Positions 52,502 to 61,577 are shown, counted from the stretch's first letter. The stretch: DNA of 64,000 nt from Microbacterium faecale (GCF_014640975.1 NZ_BMHO01000002.1:282696-346695), one strand, 5' to 3'. The notes: a model not told the origin generated them from the letters alone. Made by a program: numbers and translations.

Positions 52502-53830
52502 CTAGCCGAGTTCGTTCTCGAGATCGGCCTGGGCTTGTTCGAGAGCGTCCTCGGCGGGCACGCCGTTCTCGAACACCTCATTGAGGGTCACCGTGCGGAA
52601 GAGGTTGTCCACCGACGGCCAGTTCGGCCACGAGAACGACTCCCAGTGCCCGATGTCTCCCTTGACCTCGTTCAGAACATCGAACAGGTTCGTCTGGAAG
52701 TACTCGTTGAACTTGTTGTCGGGGTTGTGTGTGACCTCTTCGTCCTCCCACACCGCCATGTTCACCGGGTCGAAGCCGAGTTCCTCCCACACCGCGACGT
52801 TCGCCTCGGGCGAGAGCTTGGCGAACGCCAGCCACTCCGATGCAAACTCCGCGACCGGCGACGAGCCGACGACGGCAGTACCCGTGCCGCCACCGCCGAT
52901 GGTCTTGACCGTCGCGTCTTCGGTCACCGGAGCGGGCGCGATCGCGACCTTGCCTGCGAGGTCCGGCATGTAGTCGACGAAACGCGAGGTGTACCAGGCG
53001 GGGTACACGACGGCGGCGAAGTCGCCGGCGTTGATCGCGCCGAACGCTTCCTCGTCATCGGGGCTGCCGCCGGGGATGGTGGAGATCGCTCCGGCCTCCT
53101 GCATGTCCTGGAGCATCGAGATCGTCTCGATGGCTTCCGGGCTGTTGACGAGCGGATTGCCCTCGTCATCCATCCACTCGCCGCCGAGCTGCGCCGTGAT
53201 CAGCGGCTCGACGAACGTGACGCCCGTCTCGGCGATGCCGAAGTTCTTGTCGGTGGCTTCGTTGTAGGCCTGGCCCGCCTCGCTGAAGTCGGTCCACGTC
53301 TCGATCGTCGTGTAGTCGATCCCCGCGCCCTCGAGCAGCTCGGTGTTGTAGAAGGCGACGAACGCTCCCACGTGCGTGGGGTAGGCGTAGACCGCTCCGT
53401 CCTTGGAGTACAGGTCGAGGCGCGCCTGAACCACATCGTCGACGTACGGCTCCGCTGCCGCGGTGAGGTCGGCGAGCGGCGGGTTCTCGCCGCGCATGAA
53501 GTTCGCGAACTTGTTGACCTCGATGTCGACGACATCGGGGAGGCCCTCGCCCGCGTTCAGACCGAGCTGCAGCTTGTTGTGCATGTCTTCATACGGGTAG
53601 ATCGTCATCTGGAGGTCGATCGCCTTGTCCGGGTTCTCGTCGTTCCAGGCCTCGGCCATGGCCTCGTAGAACGCCGCGTGGACCTCAGCGAAGACCCACA
53701 TGTCGACGACGGTCGAGCCGTCGTCATTGACCGCGGCCTCCTCGGGCTCTCCCCCGCCCCCGCACCCGGCAAGAGTGATGGCTCCGAGCGCGACGACCGC
53801 CGCGACCGGCGTGATCCTGCGTCTGTTCAT
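52502..53830 (-). CDS. Sugar ABC transporter substrate-binding lipoprotein
   Basis: 442 residues from ATG at 53830 (AAGGAGA seven bases upstream). The lipoprotein signal has the lipobox LAGCGGGG near residue 23. The body is a family 1-type (MalE-like) sugar-binding protein, with GLPDVVDIEVNKFANF and GDFAAVVYPAWYTSRF. It feeds the MalFG-type permeases encoded upstream. With the GH51 enzyme next to it, arabinose-containing oligosaccharides are the probable ligand. No ATPase gene is present; a shared MsiK-like ATPase elsewhere would be needed. Confidence 0.92.
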   Translation of the reverse strand: MNRRRITPVAAVVALGAITLAGCGGGGEPEEAAVNDDGSTVVDMWVFAEVHAAFYEAMAEAWNDENPDKAIDLQMTIYPYEDMHNKLQLGLNAGEGLPDVVDIEVNKFANFMRGENPPLADLTAAAEPYVDDVVQARLDLYSKDGAVYAYPTHVGAFVAFYNTELLEGAGIDYTTIETWTDFSEAGQAYNEATDKNFGIAETGVTFVEPLITAQLGGEWMDDEGNPLVNSPEAIETISMLQDMQEAGAISTIPGGSPDDEEAFGAINAGDFAAVVYPAWYTSRFVDYMPDLAGKVAIAPAPVTEDATVKTIGGGGTGTAVVGSSPVAEFASEWLAFAKLSPEANVAVWEELGFDPVNMAVWEDEEVTHNPDNKFNEYFQTNLFDVLNEVKGDIGHWESFSWPNWPSVDNLFRTVTLNEVFENGVPAEDALEQAQADLENELG

Positions 53831-53877
53831 GATGTTCTCCTTGAGCGTGCTGTGTGTGAGGGATAGACGGATATTGC

Positions 53878-54765
53878 TCACCCTTTGACCGCGCCCGCGG
53901 TCATGCCTTCAATGAAGTAGCGCTGGAAGGCGAGGAAGAGCACGAGAATCGGAATCAGCGAGAAGAACGCGCCGACGATCAGCAGGTCGTAGTTGTTGCC
54001 GTGCGGCGTCAGCAGCGCGTTCAGACCGATCGGCAGGATGAACTTCTCGGAGCTGCGCAGCACGAGCAGCGGCCACAGAAAGTTGTTCCAGCACAGCATG
54101 CCGTTCAGGATCGCCATCGCCGCAATGGCCGGCTTGGCGATGGGCAGCACGAGTCGGAAGAAGATGCCGAACTCTGTCACGCCGTCCACACGGCCCGCTT
54201 CGACGAGTTCGTACGGCACCCCGAGGAAGTACTGGCGGAAGAAGAAGATCGTCATCGCGTGGGCGAGGAACGGGAGGAAGATCACGATGAAGGTGTCGGC
54301 GAGGTCGAAGTCGTTGATCTGCACGTACAGCGGGAGCATGATCATTTCGAACGGCACCGTCATCACGATGAGCACAGCGATGAAGACCGCTTGCTTGCCG
54401 CGGAAGTTGTACATGGCGAGGCCGTACGAGACGAACGAACTGACCAGCAGCGTGAGCACGACCTGAACGGCTGTCAGCCAGAGGCTGTTCCAGAACCAGA
54501 TGAAGTAGTCACCCGAGTCGGTGAAGAGCACCTCGTAGCTGTCGAGATCGAACGACCCGAAGTCAATGGAGAAGGTGACGCCACTGCGCAGGAGCGTCCC
54601 GCCGTCCTGGAAGGAACCGAGGAAGATCGCAATGATCGGGACCAGCGCGACGAGCGCCATAAGGATCAGCAGCCCCGACTGGATCCGGCCCGCCCAGCGC
54701 ACCGACCAGGGAAGCTGCGGGCGCTCGCCCTCGACGATCGTGATGCTTGCGCGTGTATCCGTCAT
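53878..54765 (-). CDS. Carbohydrate ABC transporter permease (MalG type)
   Basis: 295 residues, six membrane helices. The EAA loop reads ELVEAGRVDGVTEFGIFFRLVLPIAKP in full; its core EAGRVDGVTEFGIF contacts the ATPase. ATG at 54765 overlaps the stop of the MalF-type gene. It pairs with that gene to import oligosaccharides bound by the adjacent lipoprotein. Confidence 0.92.
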   Translation of the reverse strand: MTDTRASITIVEGERPQLPWSVRWAGRIQSGLLILMALVALVPIIAIFLGSFQDGGTLLRSGVTFSIDFGSFDLDSYEVLFTDSGDYFIWFWNSLWLTAVQVVLTLLVSSFVSYGLAMYNFRGKQAVFIAVLIVMTVPFEMIMLPLYVQINDFDLADTFIVIFLPFLAHAMTIFFFRQYFLGVPYELVEAGRVDGVTEFGIFFRLVLPIAKPAIAAMAILNGMLCWNNFLWPLLVLRSSEKFILPIGLNALLTPHGNNYDLLIVGAFFSLIPILVLFLAFQRYFIEGMTAGAVKG

Positions 54766-55661
54766 CGCGCATCCGCCTTCCGGAAGGTGCCCGTCAAGGC
54801 AAGCTGCGTGATGTTGATGGTCAGGACCACGACGAGCAGCACGACGCCCACCGCCGAGGCGAAGCCCATGTCGTTCTTCTCAATGCCCTGTCGGTAGAGG
54901 TATCCGACGATCGTCAGGCCCTGGTTGTTCGGGGAGTTGTTGCCCGCGTAGAGCATGAAGCTCTCGGTGAACATCGCCAGCCCGCCGTAGATGCTGATCG
55001 TGACGACGTACACGATCGTCGGCTTCAGGTTCGGAATCGTGATCTGGAGGAACTGCTGGACGCGCCCCGCCCCGTCGATCGAGGCGGCCTCGTAGTACTC
55101 ACGCGGAATCGACTGCATCCCCGCGAGGAAGTACATCGTGTTCACACCGGCCCAGCGCCAGAGCGCAAGGGCGAGCAGCACGAGCAGGCCCGGGATGTCC
55201 TCGCGCAGCCACCGCACGGGGTCGAGGCCGATCGACGTCAGGATCTGGTTCATCATGGCCGTCTCGCTCTCGGAGAACATCAGCCGGAAGACGAGACCGG
55301 CGACGACGAGAGACGTGAGCGCGGGGACGAACAGCGACGCTTTGAAGAACGTCTTGACGCGGTCGCTGCCGATCTTCGAGTTGAGAATCGCAGCCAGCAC
55401 CATGGGGATCGGCACCAGCAGGATCAGAGTGAACACCATGTAGCGGAAGCTGTTGCCCATGGCCTGCCAGAAGACGCGGTCGCCCAGCATCCGCTCGTAG
55501 TTCTTGGCGCCGATGAAGGTCTCTTGGCCGTAGAGCACCTCGTGGAAGCTCAAGACGAACGAACGTCCGATCGGGAGTGCCCAGAAGAGCAGCAGCGTGA
55601 TCACGAACGGCAGCACGAACAAATACGGTGCGGCCTTCGTCGAATAAAGCAGTCGCTTCAT
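54762..55661 (-). CDS. Carbohydrate ABC transporter permease (MalF type)
   Basis: 299 residues, six membrane helices. The EAA loop core is EYYEAASIDGAGRVQQFLQI. It is the first gene of the operon; the promoter region upstream contains two operator copies. ATG at 55661. With the MalG-type partner it forms the import channel for arabino-oligosaccharides. Confidence 0.92.
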   Translation of the reverse strand: MKRLLYSTKAAPYLFVLPFVITLLLFWALPIGRSFVLSFHEVLYGQETFIGAKNYERMLGDRVFWQAMGNSFRYMVFTLILLVPIPMVLAAILNSKIGSDRVKTFFKASLFVPALTSLVVAGLVFRLMFSESETAMMNQILTSIGLDPVRWLREDIPGLLVLLALALWRWAGVNTMYFLAGMQSIPREYYEAASIDGAGRVQQFLQITIPNLKPTIVYVVTISIYGGLAMFTESFMLYAGNNSPNNQGLTIVGYLYRQGIEKNDMGFASAVGVVLLVVVLTINITQLALTGTFRKADAR

Positions 55662-55700
55662 TGCGCCTTCCAGGGTATGCGGCGGCGTCGCCAGCAGGTC

Positions 55701-55733
55701 GTTACAACGCTGTAGATTTTACAACGCTGTAAA
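55701..55733. promoter_or_regulatory. Two tandem LacI-type operators of the arabinoside operon
   Basis: TTACAACGCTGTA occurs at 55702-55714 and 55719-55731, 17 bases apart; the second extends to the dyad TTTACAACGCTGTAAA. They lie 40-72 bases before the MalF-type gene and about 100 before the divergent lacI. The central CG within an AT-rich dyad is typical of LacI/GalR sites. The same core recurs before the esterase gene. Confidence 0.75.
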
Positions 55734-55830
55734 CTCGTGCGCAAGAGCGGTCGCGAGTCGAGGGATCCCGCCCCGATTAGAATGGCCGGAAGTTGCGGGA
55801 TGGGCGATCGACGGGATTTTGGGGGGCGAA

Positions 55831-56862
55831 ATGGCATCCACGTTGCGTGACGTCGCGCGCCTCGCCGACGTCTCGATCAAGACAGTCTCCAATGTCATCC
55901 ACGACTATCCGCATGTACGGCCGGCGATGCGCGAGCGCGTGCAGGCTGCGATCGACGAGCTCGGCTACCGCCCCAACATGTCGGCACGAGGCCTGCGCTC
56001 CGGACGCACCGGGGTGATCGGACTCGCCGTACCCTCGCTTCGAGAGAATTACTTCGCCGAGCTCGCGGACTCGGTTATTCGTGCGGCAGATAGCCGCGGG
56101 CTCAGCGTCGTCGTTGAACAGACGGGCGGGGAACGCGAACGCGAGCTCGAGGTGCTCGGCGACAAGCGCGCACGACTCACGGATGGATTGCTGTTCAGCC
56201 CGGCCGCACTGGGACAGGGTGACCTCCCGAAGCTTCACACCACGTTCCCGCTCGTCCTCCTGGGCGAGCGCATCTTCGGTGGGCCGACCGACCACGTCAC
56301 GATGCACAACACCTCGTCGGCACGCGCGGCAGTCGAGCACCTGATCGACATCGGACGGCGCCGCATCGCCGTGATCGGCGCAGACCACCAGGACGGTGAG
56401 GGGGCGAGTTCCGCCACGCTTCGCGTATCCGGGTATCTTCAGGCGCTCGAGGGCGCCGGCTACCCTGTCGATCCGGAACTCATCCGCACCGGTGCGCACT
56501 GGAGCCGCGCGACCGGTGCCGAATCGATCCGCGAGCTCCTCCGCACCGGCGTCGAGTTCGACGCGGTGTTCGCGCTCAACGATTCGCTCGGACTCGGGGC
56601 GCTGCGCGCGCTCGGCGAGGCGGGTCTACGCTCCCCGGAGGACGTTGCGGTCATCGGATTCGACAACATCGACGAAGCACAGTTCACCATTCCGTCGATG
56701 TCGAGCGTCGACGTCGGTCGCGATCAGATCGCGACCGACGCCGTCGAGATGCTCATCGAACGCATCGAGGACAAGGAACCCGGACGACGCCCACGCGTCG
56801 CGAAACCCGATTACCGGATCGTCCGGCGCGAGTCGACCGGGTTCCCCGCCCACGAGCGGTAA
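55831..56862 (+). CDS. LacI-family repressor of the arabinoside locus
   Basis: 343 residues. The N-terminal HTH and hinge are ASTLRDVARLADVSIKTVSN, then RPAMRERVQAAIDELGYRPN and SARGLRSGRTGVIGL. The sugar-binding domain includes FDAVFALNDSLGLGALRAL and VIGFDNIDEAQFT. ATG at 55831; GGGGGG lies four bases upstream. Divergent from the transport operon and convergent with the esterase gene (5-base gap), it probably represses both through the TTACAACGNTGTA sites. Confidence 0.93.
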   Translation: MASTLRDVARLADVSIKTVSNVIHDYPHVRPAMRERVQAAIDELGYRPNMSARGLRSGRTGVIGLAVPSLRENYFAELADSVIRAADSRGLSVVVEQTGGERERELEVLGDKRARLTDGLLFSPAALGQGDLPKLHTTFPLVLLGERIFGGPTDHVTMHNTSSARAAVEHLIDIGRRRIAVIGADHQDGEGASSATLRVSGYLQALEGAGYPVDPELIRTGAHWSRATGAESIRELLRTGVEFDAVFALNDSLGLGALRALGEAGLRSPEDVAVIGFDNIDEAQFTIPSMSSVDVGRDQIATDAVEMLIERIEDKEPGRRPRVAKPDYRIVRRESTGFPAHER

Positions 56863-56867
56863 CGCCT

Positions 56868-59084
56868 CTACTCGCCCGCAGTGAATAGGTCCGGCAGGAA
56901 GTCGATGAGCGACTTCTGCCACACGTCCCAGCTGTGCGGACCGGGAATCAGCGGGTGGAAGACGTGGTCGACACCGTTCTCCTCCAGAGACTCCACGAGC
57001 GCCAGCGTGGGCTGAAGGGTGAAGTCCTGCACGTCACCGGAATAGATGCTGAGCAGTTCCGTCCCCTCGTTGAGGGCGTCGACGTCGGCGTCGTCCGGCA
57101 CCGAGCCGAACGTGGAGAACAGCCCGACGTACGCGAACTCACCGGGGTGCGCCAGGAGCGTGCTGAACGCGTGACCCGATCCCATCGACAACCCCGCCAA
57201 CGCACGGTCAGCGCTGTCTCCGCTCACGTGGTAGTTCTGCTCGGCCGTCGGCACGATCACCTCGGTGATCTCCGTCGGGAAATCGACGCCGTTGCCGTTC
57301 GCCATGACGACGACCATCGGATCGATGCTTCCACGCAGATAGTGGTTGTCGAGGATCTGCGCGGCCCGCCCGACCTGGATCCAGTCACTCCAGGTCTGTC
57401 CCCCGCCGTGCTGCAGATACAGCACAGGGTAGGCTTCGGCGCGCGCGGGGTCATAGTCGGACGGTGTCCACACATACGCGGAGCGACTCTCGTCAGCCGT
57501 GCTGTCGTAGGACATCGTCGTGACTTCGCCGCGATTCTCGGGTGCCACGTCTGCCGTGTACTTGGCGCGCGGACCCTCGCCCGCGACGTAGAAGGTGCTC
57601 CACGTGGGTTCGGAATTCACGAAGGTCGGGTTCGACTCGTCCTTCATGTCGACGCCGTCGCCCGTGAACTTGTAGTAGTACGAACCGCCGTCCAGCGGTC
57701 CGACCGTCAACCGCCACCGGTCGCCGTCGCGGACCATCGGGATGCGCAACCAGTTCCCGGCGGGGCCCCAGTTCGCCCACACCACAACCTCCGACGCCTC
57801 CGGGAATTCGTCGGTCTCGAACGTCACGATCCCGTTCTCGTCGATCCATGGCGTCGGCGTCGTCCCCGCGTCGGGCAGTGAGTGCTCACCGTCGAGCGCG
57901 AGGTGCCCCTCGCTCATCTCGCCGTCGCTGCCCTGGAACAAGCGTGGCGCGAAGTCAGCCAACGCCTCCTGCCACGTGTTCCAGATGTCGCCGTACGCGG
58001 GGTTCGAGCCGTCCGTCTCATACTCGACACCAGCGGCGTCGAGCGTCTCCGACAGCGCGACATTGTCATTGTAGGAAGCGTCGGTGGTGTTTCCGACGTA
58101 CAGCCTGACGAGGTCTGCGTTCCGGTTGATCTGCTTCGCGTGGCCGTTGCTGATGAAGCCGTCGAAATGCCCGGAGAAGGAACCGAAGCTTGAGAACTCC
58201 TTCGACTTCTTCACCATCAGTTCCAAGGTCTGAGCGGCCCCGCGCCCAATACCCGCGAGTGCACGCTGATCCGAATCGGACGAGACGTGGAAGCTCTCTT
58301 CCACGGCCGGAATCAGATTGCGCAGCACCTCCCCGTCCACCCTGGACGTGTCCCCATCGCCCATCACGACAACCATCGGTTCGATCTCGCCGTTGCTCAC
58401 GAGATTGTCGAAGATCTGCGCGGCGCGCCCGAGCTCGGTCCACTCGCTGTAAGCCTGGCCCTCGTCCTGCAGGAGGTACAGCACCGGGTACGGTTCCGTG
58501 CGGTTCGCGTCGTAGTTCGGCGGCGTCCACACCTGAGCCGCCCGGTCGGCGTGTGCGACGCGGCTGTCATAGTCGAGGGTCGTCAGCTCGCCGCCGTTCG
58601 GAACGTCTTGCAACCATTCGGCCGATTCCCCCTCAACGAACAAGGTCGACAGGCTCGGCTGTGCGGTGACGGCCTGCGGCGTCTCCGGATTCCGGAACTC
58701 GACAACTCCCCCGCCGTCGACCTTCGCCTCGTAGTGGAATGAGTATTGTCCAGGGTCAAGCGGGCCGATCTTGGCCGACCAGATATCGCCGTCTCGACCG
58801 AGACTCAAGCGTGACGATTGGTGACCGGGGCCGAAGCTGCCCTCGACCGCGAAGCTGTCCGGAACAGCACCGACTTCGTCCACCACCACCGAGTGAGGGA
58901 CCGAGAACTGGTAGATACCGTCCGAGATCTCGGAGATCCAGGGGTCGTCAGCGATCAGGTCGGCCGCGGCGGGTTGAACCGCCAGCAATGCGCCCGCGCT
59001 GATCGCTCCCGTCGCGATCAGCGCTGTCCATCTGCGGCTCACGCCGCGACGGCGGCGGACGCGTGTCCGAGTTGTCATCACCAT
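56868..59084 (-). CDS. Secreted two-domain esterase (feruloyl/acetyl-esterase-like) with one degenerate domain
   Basis: 738 residues from ATG at 59084 (AGAGGA upstream). A signal peptide ends around residue 41 (AVQPAAAD). Two copies follow of an E-set/CBM48-like beta domain plus an esterase-D-type alpha/beta hydrolase. The second hydrolase is intact: HGGG at 560-563, Ser633 in GLSMGSG and His717 in GPHSWDVW. The first has QDEG, GIGRG (Ser replaced by Gly280) and NPAYGDIW (His replaced by Ala363). It probably removes feruloyl or acetyl groups from arabinoxylan outside the cell. Confidence 0.88.
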   Translation of the reverse strand: MVMTTRTRVRRRRGVSRRWTALIATGAISAGALLAVQPAAADLIADDPWISEISDGIYQFSVPHSVVVDEVGAVPDSFAVEGSFGPGHQSSRLSLGRDGDIWSAKIGPLDPGQYSFHYEAKVDGGGVVEFRNPETPQAVTAQPSLSTLFVEGESAEWLQDVPNGGELTTLDYDSRVAHADRAAQVWTPPNYDANRTEPYPVLYLLQDEGQAYSEWTELGRAAQIFDNLVSNGEIEPMVVVMGDGDTSRVDGEVLRNLIPAVEESFHVSSDSDQRALAGIGRGAAQTLELMVKKSKEFSSFGSFSGHFDGFISNGHAKQINRNADLVRLYVGNTTDASYNDNVALSETLDAAGVEYETDGSNPAYGDIWNTWQEALADFAPRLFQGSDGEMSEGHLALDGEHSLPDAGTTPTPWIDENGIVTFETDEFPEASEVVVWANWGPAGNWLRIPMVRDGDRWRLTVGPLDGGSYYYKFTGDGVDMKDESNPTFVNSEPTWSTFYVAGEGPRAKYTADVAPENRGEVTTMSYDSTADESRSAYVWTPSDYDPARAEAYPVLYLQHGGGQTWSDWIQVGRAAQILDNHYLRGSIDPMVVVMANGNGVDFPTEITEVIVPTAEQNYHVSGDSADRALAGLSMGSGHAFSTLLAHPGEFAYVGLFSTFGSVPDDADVDALNEGTELLSIYSGDVQDFTLQPTLALVESLEENGVDHVFHPLIPGPHSWDVWQKSLIDFLPDLFTAGE

Positions 59085-59165
59085 TGATTCCTCTCTGTAC
59101 GCGAGTGCTGCGGCACTCTCCGCCGTGGTCCTTTCCACGGCGAAGACGATGAAACCGGCCGTCCA

Positions 59166-59245
59166 TTTACAACGTCGTACATCGTCCTGTGTGCAAGGAT
59201 GGAACCAACGAGCGGATAAGTCAACAGAAATTACTACGTTGTATA
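59166..59245. promoter_or_regulatory. LacI-type operators flanking the esterase promoter
   Basis: TTTACAACGTCGTACA (59166-59181) and TTACTACGTTGTATA (59231-59245) resemble the operators at 55701-55733. A TTGACT -35-like box (59224-59219, minus strand) lies between them. This suggests control of the esterase by the LacI protein, possibly by looping. Confidence 0.65.
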
Positions 59246-59336
59246 TGCGCTGGGCGTGACACAGGTCTCACCCAACGCGCTGCGCCGCCTAGCCGACAAT
59301 TACCGCTCATCCCCGCAGGCCGCGTACCGTGGCCGC

Positions 59337-60116
59337 ATGTCCGGCACCCCGAAGAACGTCGTCCAGAACGCACGCGTGCAGGAGGCCCTCGACGTGTGGG
59401 CCGACACCAAGGATCCCCAGACGCACAGTGACGTCCTCCGGCGCGCAGCCTCCGGGTGGCTGCTGCTCGACATCTCGCACTCCGAGTTCGCGGATCCCGA
59501 CAACCCGATGCAGGAAGGCGACAAGCTCGCGCTCACGAGCGTGAGTGACGGCGACGGCAACGATCTGTTGCTCGCCTTCACGGACAATCCGCGCCTCGAG
59601 GAATTCGCGGGCGAGGGCACGGTGCGGTCGCTCGCGCAGCGCGCGTCGAGCGTGCTCGCCCAGGCCGTGAGCCAGCACGACGGCCTCGCGATCGACGCGG
59701 GAACCGACGGCGCCTTCATCGCGTACAGCGACGAGATCCGGCGCGCCTTCGGCGACGATCAGGACAGCGCCACGCGACTCGCATCGGCGATCGTCGACGG
59801 CGAGCACGACCTCGGCCAGTTCGTTGCGTTGCTCCGCGAGTCCGTCGTCTACATCGGCGGGATCCCCGTCACCGGCGACGATGGCGACACGGTCGGCTAC
59901 AACATCGCGAGCGCATCGCGCGACGACGGATCCGTGTTGCATGCGGTCTTCACGAGCCCCGCGGAGCTGTGGGCGTGGCAGCCAAATGCGGTCGCCCAGC
60001 CGACCACGCTCGACGCGATTGTCCTCTCGGCTCGGCAGGACGAGATGGTGGGCCTCGTCGTGAACCCCGTCGGCCCGGCCGCGGAGATCCCACTCGAGGC
60101 GTTCGACGCCGAGTAG
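59337..60116 (+). CDS. SseB-like protein
   Basis: 259 residues. The N-terminal SseB domain spans about 15-120 (VQEALDVWADTKDPQTHSDV, LLLAFTDNPRLEEF), and a C-terminal SseB_C-like part follows (VYIGGIPVTGDDGDTVGYNI). SseB-type proteins are common in actinobacteria, of unclear role. ATG at 59337 is preferred over an upstream start at 59256 that would overlap the esterase promoter region. Single gene. Confidence 0.8.
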   Translation: MSGTPKNVVQNARVQEALDVWADTKDPQTHSDVLRRAASGWLLLDISHSEFADPDNPMQEGDKLALTSVSDGDGNDLLLAFTDNPRLEEFAGEGTVRSLAQRASSVLAQAVSQHDGLAIDAGTDGAFIAYSDEIRRAFGDDQDSATRLASAIVDGEHDLGQFVALLRESVVYIGGIPVTGDDGDTVGYNIASASRDDGSVLHAVFTSPAELWAWQPNAVAQPTTLDAIVLSARQDEMVGLVVNPVGPAAEIPLEAFDAE

Positions 60117-60136
60117 GCGCTGACCGTGCCAGCGGG

Positions 60137-60430
60137 TCAGGCGTCGGCGAGCAGCTTCGCGCGCTCCGGGTGCGCGTCGAACCATTCGGCGACGTACCAG
60201 CACACGGGCGACACTCGGTGCTCCCCCGCGCTCTCGATCGCGTCGACCGCGCGCTCGGTCACGATCGCGGCGTAGCCGCTGCCACGCTTGGCGGGGTTCG
60301 TGAAGGCGCGCGTGAGCGCGATCGTGTCGCCGTTGATCCGATAGTCGAGCACGCTGACGAGCTCGCCCGCGTCTCGCAACTCGAAGCGCGACTGCTCGAC
60401 GGCGTCGGTGAAAGTCAATGAATCGGTCAC
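60137..60430 (-). CDS. Small GNAT-fold N-acetyltransferase (YjdJ type)
   Basis: 97 residues from GTG at 60430. It is a short GNAT form: SVLDYRINGDTIALTRAFT, then the acetyl-CoA loop RGSGYAAIVTERAVDAI and PVCWYVAEWFDAHPE. The domain (GNAT_YjdJ / YidJ-like) lacks the first strands of full GNATs, and its substrate is unknown. Convergent with the SseB gene. Confidence 0.85.
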   Translation of the reverse strand: MTDSLTFTDAVEQSRFELRDAGELVSVLDYRINGDTIALTRAFTNPAKRGSGYAAIVTERAVDAIESAGEHRVSPVCWYVAEWFDAHPERAKLLADA

Positions 60431-60544
60431 ACCTGGTGCAACGTGCGGTCTCCGATGTTCATTCCACGACGCGCGACGACATGTTTCGTCATGAAGACCG
60501 TCATTCGTTGACATGTGACGAGATGCGCCGCCACAATTGCACTC

Positions 60545-60646
60545 ATGACTGACGACACGCTGCTTCTGTCCGCCCGGGAGGCGAACGGAGTGACCGGTGC
60601 GATGATGCCGCACCGGGTCGTCATGTGTTGTCGAATGTGTCGCTGA
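60545..60646 (+). CDS. Possible short leader peptide ending VVMCCRMCR
   Basis: A 33-codon frame (or 14 codons from an internal ATG) in the 373-base gap 60431-60803, which holds no other gene. It ends with three Cys codons in five positions before TGA. A GCGCG/CGCGC hairpin and further GC-rich repeats lie in the 150 bases after it, before the winged-helix gene. No good ribosome site is visible. It could be a translated attenuation leader or mere chance. Confidence 0.3.
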   Translation: MTDDTLLLSAREANGVTGAMMPHRVVMCCRMCR

Positions 60647-60803
60647 GCGAACCCCGCCTGCTGCACCACAGATCCCCCGCGCGCTGATCATTCGCGCGCC
60701 CGGCCGGTGATCTGATCCGCACGCCGCCCCTCCGGGCCGCGCGAACACCGACACGCATTCCGTGGATCCGACGGATCCGCGCCCTTCGAAGGACACATTC
60801 GTC

Positions 60804-61577
60804 ATGACCGTTCTGGCCACTCGCCGCCCCACGACCACCACCCGAACGACGCGCTCGCCCCACCTGCACGCGGTACCCTCTCTGCGTGAGCAACAGGCAG
60901 CGCGTGCGGCGCACCCCGCAAAGGTCAGGGTCGTGACCAGCGACGCCGCGCCGACACCGCCCACCTCTCTGCCGGCCGGAACCTCCGAGCCGCGCGGATT
61001 CGCGCTGTACGTCGGCCTCGACGAGGCGCAGGCCGCCTCCGACGGCATCAGCCTCAACGTGCTGGTCGACGCCCTTCGACGCACGATTGGCGAGCTCGCA
61101 CCGCACGCCGAGACCTACGCCACCGTCGCGCTCGCCCCGCAGTCTGCCGGCGGCCGGGACATCGACGTCGTGCGCCTGGCTCTGAAGGAGCCGGGTGCCG
61201 TGGCGCGCGTTCGCGCCGAGGCGCCCGCCCGCAACACAGACACCGGAGTCACCGTCGACATCTCGCGCAAGCGGGTCACGATCGACGGCGAGAACGCGTC
61301 GCTCACGTACAAGGAGTTCGAACTGCTGCAGTACCTCGTGCTGCGTGAGGGCCGCACGATCGAGCGCTCCGAGCTCGTCGACTCGCTGTGGCAGGCGGGC
61401 GACGACTCCGCCCCCGGCGAGCGCACGATCGACGTACACGTGCGTCGGCTGCGTTCGAAGCTGAGCCGTTACGAGGACATCGTGCGGACCGTGCGCGGCG
61501 TCGGGTATCGATTCGACCGTCACGCCGACGTCGTCATCCGATACGGCACCGGCGCCCCCTCGCCCGACAGGTTCTGA
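60804..61577 (+). CDS. Winged-helix regulator without receiver domain
   Basis: 257 residues from ATG at 60804 (AAGGA twelve bases upstream). The C-terminal OmpR-type winged helix (about 150-245) is complete: SLTYKEFELLQYLVLREGRT, DVHVRRLRSKL and VRGVGYRFD. The N-terminal 150 residues are low-complexity, then a small domain starting GFALYVGLDEAQAASDG, which is not a receiver: no phospho-acceptor Asp or Lys pattern. No kinase is next to it. Control by something other than phosphorylation is likely. Confidence 0.85.
   Translation: MTVLATRRPTTTTRTTRSPHLHAVPSLREQQAARAAHPAKVRVVTSDAAPTPPTSLPAGTSEPRGFALYVGLDEAQAASDGISLNVLVDALRRTIGELAPHAETYATVALAPQSAGGRDIDVVRLALKEPGAVARVRAEAPARNTDTGVTVDISRKRVTIDGENASLTYKEFELLQYLVLREGRTIERSELVDSLWQAGDDSAPGERTIDVHVRRLRSKLSRYEDIVRTVRGVGYRFDRHADVVIRYGTGAPSPDRF

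Noticed and set aside
47977..52505. Long plus-strand frames opposite sbcC, sbcD and the arabinofuranosidase
   Set aside because: These are antisense shadows caused by GC-rich third positions; the minus-strand genes carry catalytic motifs and overlap as operons.
59256..59336. Upstream start for the SseB-like protein
   Set aside because: The extra 27 residues would come from the operator and promoter region of the esterase, and do not resemble an SseB N-terminus.
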